A stretch of DNA of 64,000 nt from Bacillus sp. SM2101 (lineage in GTDB: Bacteria; Bacillota; Bacilli; Bacillales; SM2101), in NCBI RefSeq assembly GCF_018588585.1, contig NZ_JAEUFG010000003.1, positions 62,001-126,000 of the forward strand. The letters run 5' to 3'. The notes beneath the pieces are model-generated. The model did not search any database and was not told the DNA's origin. It saw only the letters and a program-made list of their open reading frames with translations. Of this stretch, positions 9,017 to 18,436 are shown one piece after another (within the stretch, counting starts at the first letter, position 1; every line of letters begins with the position of its first letter). The translations under genes and the position numbers were made by a program.

Positions 9017-9271
9017 TTGGAAGAACGAGAGAATTTCGGAAAAGCTGTAGGTAAGTATGTGAGATTAAGAAGATTTAGTAAGGAGTTAACGCTAGAGGAT
9101 CTAGCGGAAATTACAGATCTTGATGATAAAAATCTAGGAAAAATAGAACGTGGAGAAAAAATCCCGACGACGTTTACTCTTTATAAGCTTCATAAAGGCC
9201 TAGACATGAGTGTTGACCGCCTCTTTGAACATGTAACAGCTGAACTAAAAGCGTTAAACGACAATAAGTAG
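9017..9271 (+). CDS. XRE-family helix-turn-helix regulator upstream of comK
   Basis: 84-residue DNA-binding protein consisting almost only of a Cro/C1-type helix-turn-helix (residues about 10-65: LTLEDLAEITDLDDKNLGKIERGEKIP). The TTG at 9017 is preferred because AAAAAGGAG lies 8 bases upstream and the HTH then begins at the usual distance; an in-frame ATG at 8963 has no ribosome site. It lies 78 bases before comK on the same strand, with no terminator between, so co-transcription is likely and a role in setting competence timing is possible (inference). It lacks any ligand-binding domain. It is not recognisably SinR or Rok. Confidence 0.8.
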   Translation: MEERENFGKAVGKYVRLRRFSKELTLEDLAEITDLDDKNLGKIERGEKIPTTFTLYKLHKGLDMSVDRLFEHVTAELKALNDNK

Positions 9272-9349
9272 AAAAGTCTCTATCTCCGCTTGATTAGACT
9301 CGCGTTTCCCCTACCTGCTATTACCCTCAATAAAGGAGTGTCATTTCCT

Positions 9350-9838
9350 ATGGAAAAAATATTACAAGAGTATGACATCAATCAAAGCACAATGATGCTA
9401 TTACCCGCTACTCATTGTGACTATGACACCATTGTTTACGAACAACAACAGCAATTGGCAATTGCTAAAACACCGCTACAGCTCGTCAAAGCAGCTTGCT
9501 TAGAAGGAGGTGCTACCTATGATGGCAGGCGCAAAGCTATGACACATCTAACCGGCTCAAAGCAGAAGGTTCCCATACCAATTAACCCCCAATATGATAT
9601 CTTCGCTTTTCCTACGCAGTCCCCACATCGCTTTGAAAATAGCTGGATTTTCTATCATCACATAAAATCTATCAAACCTTATGAAGCTCCAACAAATACA
9701 ACTATACAGTCAATTGTTACCTTTACAAATGGCGAGCAGTTGCAAATAAAAGAGTCTCACTATATTGTTGAGAAACAAATGCAACGAACAGCGATGTGTA
9801 TTATAACGTTAGCTAAGAAGCTTCCTATCTCCTTATGA
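9350..9838 (+). CDS. comK: Competence transcription factor ComK
   Basis: 162-residue master activator of genetic competence, recognised from conserved family segments: MLLPATHCDYDTIVYE, TPLQLVKAACLEGGATYDGR, KVPIPINPQYDIFAFPT, SPHRFENSWIFYHHI. ComK binds AT-boxes (AAAA-N5-TTTT) as a dimer of dimers and switches on DNA uptake and recombination genes. Start at 9350: AAAGGAG lies 11 bases upstream; an upstream in-frame ATG (9290) has no ribosome site and would add residues unlike the family. It follows the XRE gene and probably shares its transcript. Length is a little short of B. subtilis ComK (about 192), mainly at the C-terminus. Most of the conserved core is present, so function is plausible. 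Confidence 0.93.
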   Translation: MEKILQEYDINQSTMMLLPATHCDYDTIVYEQQQQLAIAKTPLQLVKAACLEGGATYDGRRKAMTHLTGSKQKVPIPINPQYDIFAFPTQSPHRFENSWIFYHHIKSIKPYEAPTNTTIQSIVTFTNGEQLQIKESHYIVEKQMQRTAMCIITLAKKLPISL

Positions 9839-9886
9839 ATTGCTAAGCAACTATTCATTGCTAACCTTTCATATGTCGAACACAAT

Positions 9887-9917
9887 AAAAAAACCTGTAG
9901 AGTTTCTCGACAGGTTT
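9887..9917 (-). terminator. Terminator of the DUF4064 gene
   Basis: AAACCTGT (9891-9898) and ACAGGTTT (9910-9917) form an 8-bp stem; the minus strand continues with a T7 run. It lies between the convergent comK and DUF4064 genes and could also stop comK transcripts. Confidence 0.8.
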
Positions 9918-9980
9918 CCTAAATGATAGACTATTCAGTTAATTGCAAGTGTGCGCTATACTTTATTTACCTTCAACTCG

Positions 9981-10355
9981 TTATGCTTCTAGCTTCTGTG
10001 TTTTTGATTTTCTCAAAATACCCAGCTTCTGTGTTTTTGATTTTCTCAAAATACCCATCAAGCCTGCTGGAATTAGAAATAGGGCAGGAACAACGCCGAA
10101 TAAACTAATAGATATTAAAATTGCAACACCACTAAGTAACATGAGCCAACCGCCTAGTTTGGCTTTAAACTTCACAACGATCGCTCCTATTATTCCAAGT
10201 GCACTAAATAAGAAAGCACTTGCACCTAGACTGCTTATTTCACTAGATCCAGAAACTACTTCATCTACTGTACCAACAAATAAAGCAATAAAGGCACCAC
10301 CAAATCCTAGTAAACCACCAATAATCCCTAGAATCATTTCAGTTATTCTACTCAT
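9981..10355 (-). CDS. DUF4064-family small membrane protein
   Basis: 124-residue integral membrane protein with about four hydrophobic segments and the family layout (MSRITEMILGIIGGLLGFG, then LGIIGAIVVKFKAKLGG, then PALFLIPAGLMGILRKSK). Function of DUF4064 proteins is unknown. Start at 10355 is supported by GAAAGGAGG a few bases upstream; an in-frame ATG at 10376 lacks one. The C-terminal tail is odd: the 11-residue unit GILRKSKTQKL occurs twice in a row, encoded by a perfect 33-bp tandem duplication, and adds a second basic cytoplasmic segment. The duplication looks recent because the two DNA copies are identical. Confidence 0.82.
   Translation of the reverse strand: MSRITEMILGIIGGLLGFGGAFIALFVGTVDEVVSGSSEISSLGASAFLFSALGIIGAIVVKFKAKLGGWLMLLSGVAILISISLFGVVPALFLIPAGLMGILRKSKTQKLGILRKSKTQKLEA
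9991..10056. repeat. Perfect 33-bp tandem duplication inside a coding tail
   Basis: Two identical 33-bp units, 9991-10023 and 10024-10056, starting AGCTTCTGTGTTTTTGATTT. In frame, so the reading frame of the DUF4064 gene is kept. Confidence 0.95.
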
Positions 10356-10693
10356 AATTAACCTCCTTTCATCCAATCTAAGTATAATTTACCATAAATG
10401 TATAAATTAAGTGTTGTTTTATTGTGATTTTTCTAAAAATTTTGTGATTACATAGTGATTTTCTACTAAATTAGTAGCATTTAGTTTCTCTTAATATGCA
10501 GTAATAAAATAATTAAACGCTGAATGAACATACCAGGTAGTTAGCTCAAGCATATTATTTGATAAGCGTTATGATAATCATTTGAATGGTTCTAACTAGA
10601 TACCTAATACTAAATTCAATAACATCATTTATTCAATCGTAGCAGCTGAGACTTTTATAGATAGATAATTAAAAATAATGCTAACAATTAGCA
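10356..10693. other. Gap between the DUF4064 and SLH protein genes
   Basis: AT-rich, no coding sequence or clear structured element seen. It must hold the DUF4064 promoter near 10370-10450. Confidence 0.5.
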
Positions 10694-10729
10694 TAAAAAG
10701 AGGAATAGCTTCTTGGTTTGAGCTATCCC
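10694..10729 (-). terminator. Terminator of the SLH Ig-repeat protein gene
   Basis: Stem GGGATAGCT/AGCTATTCC (one G-U pair) with a 10-base loop, followed on the minus strand by TCTTTTTATG. It lies 30 bases beyond the stop at 10760. Confidence 0.75.
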
Positions 10730-10759
10730 TCACTTAAACACAACTTGTTTATTAGTTTT

Positions 10760-13174
10760 TTAAAATTCTCCTAATTTCGTTAGTAGATTATAAAGTAACA
10801 CGGCAGCTTGAGCTCTTGTTGCGGAATCCTTTGGTGCGAATGTTCCGTCTTCTTTTCCTTTCAGTATTCCTAGTTTTGCAGCAATAGCAACGGAGTCTTT
10901 TGCATATGCCTCAATCATATGAGCATCAGTAAAAGTTAGCTCAGTTGATACACCTTCTAATAAAGCAGGTTGCTTATAAGTTACTGCGCGAATAATCATT
11001 GTAGCCATTTGTTCACGAGTAATATTTTCATTAGGTCCATATGTTCCGTCAGCACGACCTGTAACAATTCCTGCTCGCTGTGCTGCTTCGATTTCAAGCG
11101 CACTCCACGTTAAACTTTCAGGAATATCTGAAAAAGTTCCCTTATACTCTTCCGTAGGAATATTTAATGCTCGGACAATTAATACAGCAAATTGAGCTCT
11201 TGTAAGATTATCTCCAGGGGCATATTCATTTGTAGATTTTCCTTTAATAATTGCTCTTGAAGCTAATACCTCAATTTGATCTTTCGCCCAATCCCATCCT
11301 ACAATATCAGCAAACGTTTTATCATTTGTTATAGCAGCATACTTTGAAAGATGCATCGTATAAAATACGACTAAATCATCTTTCACTTTACCACCAACAT
11401 ATTCCCACTCATTATTTTTTTCATTTAAGTAATAACCCGCTACTTTTCTTGTATCTTCTACAAGTGATCGATCAAACTGTATGCTTACCTCAATAGGTTC
11501 GTTAAATTCGGTTATTGATATTTGCTTATCATTAACGACAGAATGAATAGTAATATCAAACACATCTGAAACAATTATTTGTCCTTCTACTACCTCTGGT
11601 GCTGTAATATCAGCAGCCTGTCCTATTTTGACTGAAATAAGAACATCCTCACCTGCGATTTCAGTAATCCCTTTAATCGTTTCTGGTGATAACTTTATCG
11701 TTGTTTTGCCAGTATTAATAACTAATGATTTGCTATTTTTCACAATTTTGTTCAGTATTGTTTTCTTAATTTCAGCACTTACCGTAGTTGCATTTTCAGC
11801 ACCTGAAGCTTCAATGTCAATTTCAATGTCTTTTTTCGTCTCATCATTAAGATCATCAATAATATCTGATTCTTCTATGACTACCTTCAGCTCACCTTCA
11901 ATCACTTCACTGCCTTCCTCATCTTCTGTAGGATTTCCAGGCTTTGGAATCCCAACACCACCACTTCCAGACCCAGGTGTTGGTTCAACTATAAATGAGG
12001 TCGTTTCTTTTATCCCAACTGAAGTGACTTCAACACTATACGTTCCTAAAGTTTGATCAGCTCCTAAAGACCAAGTTGAGCTATATGTTCCTTCATTATT
12101 TGTTTTCGCCTGATCAGTATAGATGATCGCCCCTGTTGAATCCATCACTTTAATCGTTACAGTAATTTGTTTCGCAGCACTTCCATCTTTTTTTACTTTT
12201 CCAAAAATAGAAACACTACTACCTTGAGCATACTTAGTTTTATTTGTTGATACTGTCACTTCTTTTAAAGGAACCTCATCCACTTCTTCTACTTCAAAGG
12301 TAGCTGTATCAGTTACATCAACCGCAGTAACACTTACTTCATATTCACCTTCTGCAGCATTACCCTGAAGTGTATATGTATCAGTGAAGGTCCCTGTAGC
12401 ATTTGTTACTTCTTGGCCTAATGATTCTATAACTGTTCCATTCTTCTTAACAGTAATCGTAACAGGTATTTGTACAGCTGGCTCTCCATCTTTTGTAACC
12501 GTACCAGAAATCACAACAGCTTCTCCTGGATGGTATGTATTTGAGTCAGTTCCAACTGATACAACGACTACTTCTTCAACAGGTACTTCTTCTTCAATGA
12601 CTTCAAAGCTCGTTGTTGCTAAAGCTTCTCCTATCTCAACAGTTACTACATGGTTACCCAAATCCATAGAACCGTAATTAAAGACGAAATGACCATTATG
12701 ATCTGTTGAAGTCACATCATTGTAAACTTCATTATTGTCCTGTTCAATTGTTATCGTTACTTCTGCTGCTTCAACTGGTGTATCACCGTCTGTAACAACA
12801 CCATATATTTCAACCGTATCACCAATGAAATAACTTAATTCATTGGTAGTCACTGTCATTTCATGATTTGGTTCGTTAGGATCGTCTCCTGGTGGTTCAT
12901 CCCCTGGCGGCTCATCTCCTGGTGGCTCATCTCCTGGTGGCTCATCTCCTGGTGGCTCATCTCCTGGTGGCTCATCTCCTGGTGGCTCATCTTCATTTGT
13001 TAGAGGAATGCTATCATTTAACCGTGAATTCATTCCATCCTTTTCTCCTTGTATATAGGCCTCTTTGTCAGCTTCAGCATGTAGGTTGCTCTTACCCTCA
13101 GCAAAAACCGGTAAGACACTCCCGAAAATCATCAATGTAACAACAAATATATTAAGAAGAATCTTCTTCAACAT
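10760..13174 (-). CDS. Cell-surface protein: PPGDE repeats, three Ig-like domains, C-terminal SLH triplet
   Basis: 804-residue exported protein. The ATG at 13174 has AAGGAG 5 bases upstream; a GTG two codons earlier is too close to it. Order: signal peptide (MLKKILLNIFVVTLMIFG...FA), a spacer with seven PPGDE-type repeats (about 62-98), three similar Ig/macroglobulin-like domains of about 95 residues (about 105-395, each starting with a T-x-(K/E)-x-x-Y pattern), a Gly/Pro hinge, a beta-rich middle domain, then three SLH motifs in the last 165 residues (SNEYAPGDNLTRAQFA, DGTYGPNENITREQMA, DGTFAPKDSATRAQAA). SLH domains bind pyruvylated secondary wall polysaccharide, so the protein is wall-anchored by its C-terminus. 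No catalytic domain seen; probably adhesive or structural. Confidence 0.88.
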   Translation of the reverse strand: MLKKILLNIFVVTLMIFGSVLPVFAEGKSNLHAEADKEAYIQGEKDGMNSRLNDSIPLTNEDEPPGDEPPGDEPPGDEPPGDEPPGDEPPGDEPPGDDPNEPNHEMTVTTNELSYFIGDTVEIYGVVTDGDTPVEAAEVTITIEQDNNEVYNDVTSTDHNGHFVFNYGSMDLGNHVVTVEIGEALATTSFEVIEEEVPVEEVVVVSVGTDSNTYHPGEAVVISGTVTKDGEPAVQIPVTITVKKNGTVIESLGQEVTNATGTFTDTYTLQGNAAEGEYEVSVTAVDVTDTATFEVEEVDEVPLKEVTVSTNKTKYAQGSSVSIFGKVKKDGSAAKQITVTIKVMDSTGAIIYTDQAKTNNEGTYSSTWSLGADQTLGTYSVEVTSVGIKETTSFIVEPTPGSGSGGVGIPKPGNPTEDEEGSEVIEGELKVVIEESDIIDDLNDETKKDIEIDIEASGAENATTVSAEIKKTILNKIVKNSKSLVINTGKTTIKLSPETIKGITEIAGEDVLISVKIGQAADITAPEVVEGQIIVSDVFDITIHSVVNDKQISITEFNEPIEVSIQFDRSLVEDTRKVAGYYLNEKNNEWEYVGGKVKDDLVVFYTMHLSKYAAITNDKTFADIVGWDWAKDQIEVLASRAIIKGKSTNEYAPGDNLTRAQFAVLIVRALNIPTEEYKGTFSDIPESLTWSALEIEAAQRAGIVTGRADGTYGPNENITREQMATMIIRAVTYKQPALLEGVSTELTFTDAHMIEAYAKDSVAIAAKLGILKGKEDGTFAPKDSATRAQAAVLLYNLLTKLGEF
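12883..12991. repeat. 15-bp minisatellite (about 7 units) coding PPGDE
   Basis: Unit CTCCTGGTGGCTCAT on the plus strand repeated about seven times; the inner units are identical and the outer ones differ by single bases. Encodes a proline-rich spacer between the signal peptide and first Ig-like domain of the SLH protein. Confidence 0.95.
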
Positions 13175-13205
13175 TTTCACTCCTTATTTTGTTGAGTAAA
13201 AAGTT

Positions 13206-13241
13206 TGAGAGAAAGAGGAGCATAAAACTCCCCCTCTCTCT
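13206..13241 (-). terminator. Terminator of the large subtilase gene
   Basis: Minus strand GAGAGAGGGGGAG and CTCCTCTTTCTCTC form a long stem with a short loop, followed by AAACTTTTT. It separates the subtilase gene (13259-17638) from the SLH gene that follows on the same strand. Confidence 0.8.
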
Positions 13242-13258
13242 AACATTCTACAAAAATA

Positions 13259-16200
13259 TTATTCTACAATGAAAGTGGCAATACCTTTACTTGCTTCAGA
13301 TAAAGCAGACGGACTATTCCAATCATCCCATACAAACACATCGATTGAATAAGTTCCTTTATCTAGGTTACTAAGCTGTAATTCTGACCCAAAACCATTG
13401 CTAGCACCATCGATTAACTGATCGATCGTGAAGAATGAAAGATCAACAACGACATCCTGATCATCCTTCACTTGAATAATCACTAGCGGACTCTCAGCGT
13501 TAGGGCCTAAGTTTTCAATATTTGCCTTAATTCTCACTTTACCACTTTGTGTGAATGTCGTAGCTGCCTCTCCAGCTTCATTTAGGACATCTACCGATTT
13601 AATTTTAATCGGGTAATTATACACTTCAAAGGTATCTGTAATTTCATTGACCTGTTGGTCGTCTATAGAACCTGTAACAACGACTTCATAAAGTCCGTTA
13701 ACCGTAAACTCGTCTGGGGCAAAGGTAGCTGCATATGTTGTTCCAGCATCTGCAGGAAGCGCTATTTCTGCACCAGTAGGATCAATCAATTTAACATCCC
13801 AACTAATTGATTCTGTGGAGCTTGCTGCTATTGTCACAGGACGATGTGTACTTACATTGTTCTTAGGATCAATTGATAATTCTTCGATTTGAGCATCAGG
13901 TGGATTTTCACCTTTATAAATCGATACTGTTTTCGTTGTAATATTTCCAGCAATGTCTACCGCTTCAAAGACAAATGTGTTATATCCTTCGATTAAATTT
14001 AATTCATAATTCTCATTCATCGTTATAGAGTTCATGCCATACGGGGCATCAAATCCGTCATAAAATTCTTCACTACCGTTAAAATAGAAGCGAAGCACAT
14101 CAAAATTATCAGTAGCAGTAACCGTTACTTCAGGATTTTCCCCATTCGAATCTACATACCCATTCTCTGGTAAACCAGCAACATCAATGGTTGGTGCTGA
14201 AGTATCGACTAAAACCTCACGTAAGAAATCAATTTTATTACCAGCAGCATCTTCACCCGCTATACGGATTTCATGAATTCCATCTTCCGTAAAGGAAATT
14301 GGGGTATTAAATTCATAGTAACTTTCTTGATCGCTCCATTGTAATTGAATGGATACAGGTGATCCAGCAACGGCATCCCCAGTTAAAGTTAAGTCGAATA
14401 CTTCAGATGCATCTGTCACGTATCCAGATACAACCACATCTGATGTTGAGTAATACTCTCCACCTACGAAGGAAGCTGGTGAGGTTGCAATGATTCCTGG
14501 GATTGTTTCGTCTCCTGCACCAACGAGCGTCTTAGTAGCTGTATTTCCAGCATAGTCTACCGCAACGACATCTATTGTTGCTCCTTCTGCTAGTGCTGAG
14601 TCAAAAACATAAGATGCCATACCGTCTTCAGAATGTGGGAGAATAATCTCATCACCACCATTAACTACTACACTATAATAGTAAATACCAATTCCGCTAT
14701 CTGTCCCTTCTATTGCTAGTTCAAAAGTATCCTTGTCGTAATCTACACTCGTAATTTCAGGTGAAATTGTATCAACAAAGACAGGTATTTGAGTTAATTG
14801 TGGCTCTACTCCAGCATAGTCTAGCTGAGTTTTGATTTGATAATAATATAACCCATCAGGAACTTGCTGAAGATTAGCATATCCGTCCCAAACAGTTGTA
14901 AAATCGTAAATATAAAAAGGTCGTCTTCCGTCATCATAGTGGGTCTTTGGAACATTATATTCTGTCTTTATTTTTCTTATTTTTTCCATTTCAGCATTTA
15001 GAATACTGAATTCTATTACACTTGTATTTCTTAACAAAGATAAAATAGGAGTTACAGTATCGTTAACACCATCTTCGTTAGGTGAAAAGGCTATTTTATC
15101 TTTATGCAATCCAGAAAACGCATCAAATCCAAGGAAGTCGCTCTCTTCGTTAAGTAAGCCAGTTGCTTCATAAAATGTTTCCTCTCCGTCATACACCGTA
15201 CCATCGACAATAGGCGCAGCATTCCAATCACCATGGAAACCGACATAAGGAACGGTTAATTCAGGATATAATTGGTCATCCTGGGTATTAAGGCTATTTG
15301 TTAATGTCACAAACCCTTCAACAAAGTAACCATTTTCCATTAGCTCACTCAAGTAAGCATCTGCCTCAGATACGTCAATTGTAACAACAATGTCCTCACT
15401 ACTGCTTGCTGGGATAGTAATGGACTCTTCACTAATGGTAATATTAGCATCATCAATATTTTGCGCTGATAATACATTATATTGCTGTCCTTCATCATCA
15501 CTAAGAACTAAATCAGTTAATGCATTTGCCGTAACTTCATATGTCACGTCACTATCGCTATAGTTAGTGGCTGTTAGTGTGAACTTAAATTCATTTCCTA
15601 CTTCTTGCAAAGCGACTTTGGCTTCATTACTAAATTTTTCAGTTACAACTACTGGTGTATTGATAGCATTAAGCAGCTGCATTAATCCAGCACCTTGACG
15701 ACGTGGTGAATATACTGTCGTGCCATTAGGATCTACAACTGGTTTAGCTGTATTCATGAGAATATTCTTTACCATATTGACTTTATCAGCGTTTTCTAGG
15801 TCAAATTCTTTCTCAACACGTTGCAGAACAAGTGCTGACCCACCAGCAACATGTGGCGCTGCCATTGAGGTACCACTCTTCACCCCATACTCGTCATCAT
15901 TCAATGTAGAGTAGATCATGCCACCAGGAGCTGTAATTTCTGGTTTAAAGTCCAAGTTAGGTGTCACACCCCAAGAAGTAAAATCTGACATTTGACCAGC
16001 TTGTGTATTTGGTATACCTATCACATCACCAGTAAAAGTCACAAACATCGATTCATCAGCATTTAATATTTTCTCTTCCAACATATTTCCATCAGCAATA
16101 CTTAATGAAGCCATTGGAATTGTTGGATTTTCAAGTGCCATGCTAACATAGTCACCATGGGCCTCATGGCCACGAACGATTACTCCAGCAGCCCCAGCTG

Positions 16201-17638
16201 CTTCTGCTTGAGCTTGAATCTGCGCATAGAAGAAGCCACCAGTTCTTACTACAAAAACCACTTTACCAGTAACGTCTTTATCTACATAATGAGCAGGTTG
16301 TCCATCTCCAACATAAACCACTTCCATTTCGGCGTTACTAAATGGTGGTGTAGACTGCTTTTGGTATCCGATAGAAAACTCTTCATCCCCTACTTTTACA
16401 GCAAGTTCATCAAGCGTCACATTAGAATTTTCAAGAGAAGCAACCTGAAGTGATTCATAAGATAATCCAGGAGTTCCAACTACACCGATATCAGGGTTAG
16501 AAGCATACGGTAGATCCCACCCTAACCCAAATTGAGCTGAGTTACCTCCTGATATCGACATCAATACTCCGTTATCTACTGCACGTTTAATCGCTTGTTG
16601 TTCAAGTGAATTAGAATCAACAAATCCAGCTGGAGCACCTAAACTCATATTTAATACGTCTGCACCTAAAGCGATTCCATCATCAATGGCTTTTATATAA
16701 ATATCACCATACGTAGAACCCATCTCTACGTCATTACCAAAAACCTTTAACGCTAGTAATTGTGCTTCAGGAGCTATTCCTTTAATTCCTCCATTAGCTT
16801 CATCACCATTTGCACCTACTGTACCCGCCACGTGCATACCATGCATTGTTGTACCTGGTCCTAAGTCACGGATTTCATCATTTTTATCAATATAGTTATA
16901 ACCATAAGGTACTTTGGCTGTGAAGTATTTACCAAGTAATTGTTTCTCACCACTTCTCAGTTCCTCGACTTCTTCTTCAGTGATCTCCCCTGTACTTTCA
17001 TCAGTTAAAACCATGTCTCTGTGCCAAGGATCGATACCAGAATCGATAATACCTACAACCATGCCCTCACCTTTATAGCCGTATACAGAGTCCCATACTT
17101 TTGCGGCTTGAACGATATCACCACTACTATTCATTTCAGGCTCAGGACGTTCATATTCATTCGCGATATGTACACTGGCCACGCTAGATAAACTTTCTAA
17201 TTCTTCAATATCGCCGAATTTCATCTTCCCACTAATCCCATTGACAACAACTGAAAATTGATTCTCTACCTCGAGCTCAATTTTTTTCTTTTGTAATTGT
17301 GATAAAAGGTCAATTTGTTCTTCTTCGATATTTTCATTAAGCTCTACTTTCTTTGTTTGGGATAGATCCTTGTATCTAATGCCTTTATTTTGTGCAAATG
17401 TTATTGCAGGATCTCCCTCTAGTTCAACAATCACTCTAACTTCATCCTCATCGTCGAATATAGGAGTCGGTTGAAAATTAACTTTATTCCCCTTATTTTC
17501 TGAAGTAAGGTCTAGTAGATTTGAAGATTCAGTTGTAGCAAAAGTTGTTTTCCCGAAACCAGGCTGCGAGATTGCTAGCAATAGAATCAACATGAAAATA
17601 ACACTTTTCTTTACTTGATTAACACTTTTACGAACCAT
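13259..17638 (-). CDS. Large Vpr/C5a-peptidase-like subtilase (S8) with PA, FlgD-like and Ig-like domains
   Basis: 1459-residue secreted serine protease. Start at 17638 with AGAGGGG ten bases upstream. Seen: signal peptide (residues 1-34), propeptide of inhibitor I9 type (about 65-160), catalytic domain with Asp199 in GIIDSGID, His266 in HGMHVAGT and Ser591 in SGTSMAAPHVAGG, interrupted by a PA domain (about 385-520) as in Vpr and C5a peptidases. After it come an Fn3-like segment, a FlgD-Ig-like domain (about 860-970, SPNEDGVND... VPDGLYYYQI), several Ig-like repeats and a CARDB-like C-terminus. B. subtilis Vpr is about 806 residues, so the tail is an extra of roughly 600. There is no LPxTG or SLH anchor, so it is secreted or held by its repeats. 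Confidence 0.92.
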   Translation of the reverse strand: MVRKSVNQVKKSVIFMLILLLAISQPGFGKTTFATTESSNLLDLTSENKGNKVNFQPTPIFDDEDEVRVIVELEGDPAITFAQNKGIRYKDLSQTKKVELNENIEEEQIDLLSQLQKKKIELEVENQFSVVVNGISGKMKFGDIEELESLSSVASVHIANEYERPEPEMNSSGDIVQAAKVWDSVYGYKGEGMVVGIIDSGIDPWHRDMVLTDESTGEITEEEVEELRSGEKQLLGKYFTAKVPYGYNYIDKNDEIRDLGPGTTMHGMHVAGTVGANGDEANGGIKGIAPEAQLLALKVFGNDVEMGSTYGDIYIKAIDDGIALGADVLNMSLGAPAGFVDSNSLEQQAIKRAVDNGVLMSISGGNSAQFGLGWDLPYASNPDIGVVGTPGLSYESLQVASLENSNVTLDELAVKVGDEEFSIGYQKQSTPPFSNAEMEVVYVGDGQPAHYVDKDVTGKVVFVVRTGGFFYAQIQAQAEAAGAAGVIVRGHEAHGDYVSMALENPTIPMASLSIADGNMLEEKILNADESMFVTFTGDVIGIPNTQAGQMSDFTSWGVTPNLDFKPEITAPGGMIYSTLNDDEYGVKSGTSMAAPHVAGGSALVLQRVEKEFDLENADKVNMVKNILMNTAKPVVDPNGTTVYSPRRQGAGLMQLLNAINTPVVVTEKFSNEAKVALQEVGNEFKFTLTATNYSDSDVTYEVTANALTDLVLSDDEGQQYNVLSAQNIDDANITISEESITIPASSSEDIVVTIDVSEADAYLSELMENGYFVEGFVTLTNSLNTQDDQLYPELTVPYVGFHGDWNAAPIVDGTVYDGEETFYEATGLLNEESDFLGFDAFSGLHKDKIAFSPNEDGVNDTVTPILSLLRNTSVIEFSILNAEMEKIRKIKTEYNVPKTHYDDGRRPFYIYDFTTVWDGYANLQQVPDGLYYYQIKTQLDYAGVEPQLTQIPVFVDTISPEITSVDYDKDTFELAIEGTDSGIGIYYYSVVVNGGDEIILPHSEDGMASYVFDSALAEGATIDVVAVDYAGNTATKTLVGAGDETIPGIIATSPASFVGGEYYSTSDVVVSGYVTDASEVFDLTLTGDAVAGSPVSIQLQWSDQESYYEFNTPISFTEDGIHEIRIAGEDAAGNKIDFLREVLVDTSAPTIDVAGLPENGYVDSNGENPEVTVTATDNFDVLRFYFNGSEEFYDGFDAPYGMNSITMNENYELNLIEGYNTFVFEAVDIAGNITTKTVSIYKGENPPDAQIEELSIDPKNNVSTHRPVTIAASSTESISWDVKLIDPTGAEIALPADAGTTYAATFAPDEFTVNGLYEVVVTGSIDDQQVNEITDTFEVYNYPIKIKSVDVLNEAGEAATTFTQSGKVRIKANIENLGPNAESPLVIIQVKDDQDVVVDLSFFTIDQLIDGASNGFGSELQLSNLDKGTYSIDVFVWDDWNSPSALSEASKGIATFIVE

Positions 17639-18436
17639 TCAACGATTACCCCTCTCTTTTAATCTTTAAAAAAACAAAAATCCCTCCTTAATAGAAAAAT
17701 TTGTTAAAGCGATTTAATTTTATTGGAAAAATTTATAATAATCAATAAATTCTCTGAAAATTATCATTATTCAACAATTTGTTTTTTCACAATACAAACC
17801 CTTCTATATTTATACAATATCGAAAAAATTTATAGAATTTGTCTAAACTTGACCATATCAAACGATGATTATGACAACATAAAAATAATCACATTCACAA
17901 ATTCATTCTTAAGAGGTTATTAATACTTTTTTGAAATACTAATAAAAGGACATGGATTTAGAAGAAGAAATCACAATTGTAGTAAATAAGAAGGTAGAAT
18001 CATATAGATAGGAAAATGACAGCCATTGATTATTTTGGGAGGTAGTGTTGCAGAGATATTAGGAAGTCTATAGCAATGATATTGGTAATGATTTGTTAAA
18101 TTTCATTATATCGTTATGAATATCGAAGAAAGTTATTTATTCGTCTAGTTCTGAAACAAGCTGGTTTTCAGAACTATTCAAATCAAACGTACTAATATTG
18201 CAATGTTAAAAATACGTATCAATAAAAGCATCAAACAGAATTTTCTCAAATACAGATACAGCATACCTTTCTTTATATCATATGTCTTGGGCCAGCTCCC
18301 AAGATATATGCCAGATTCATTCAATATGTTGATTAAATAACTTAAACCACTTACGTTACTCTAATCTGAACTAGTATCTTCATATACACTTTTACTCACT
18401 TACGGCATGCGAAAAGTGGCTAGCTGAACAATGATT
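17639..18436. other. AT-rich gap upstream of the large subtilase
   Basis: No supported gene. Two hairpins without T-runs are visible: TAGTTCTGAAA/TTTCAGAACTA (18146-18156 with 18166-18176) and TCTTGGG/CCCAAGA (18285-18291 with 18298-18304). A 19-codon ORF begins at about 17952 after AAAAGGAC but has no support beyond that. The subtilase promoter should lie near 17650-17800. Confidence 0.5.

Noticed and set aside
11628-12056. 142-codon open frame antisense to the SLH protein
   Set aside because: Ser/Val/Ile-rich mirror of the repeat-coding strand; no start signal.
12883-12991. Possible CRISPR-like array (regular repeats)
   Set aside because: The 15-bp units are directly adjacent with no spacers and are in frame inside a coding sequence; it is a minisatellite.
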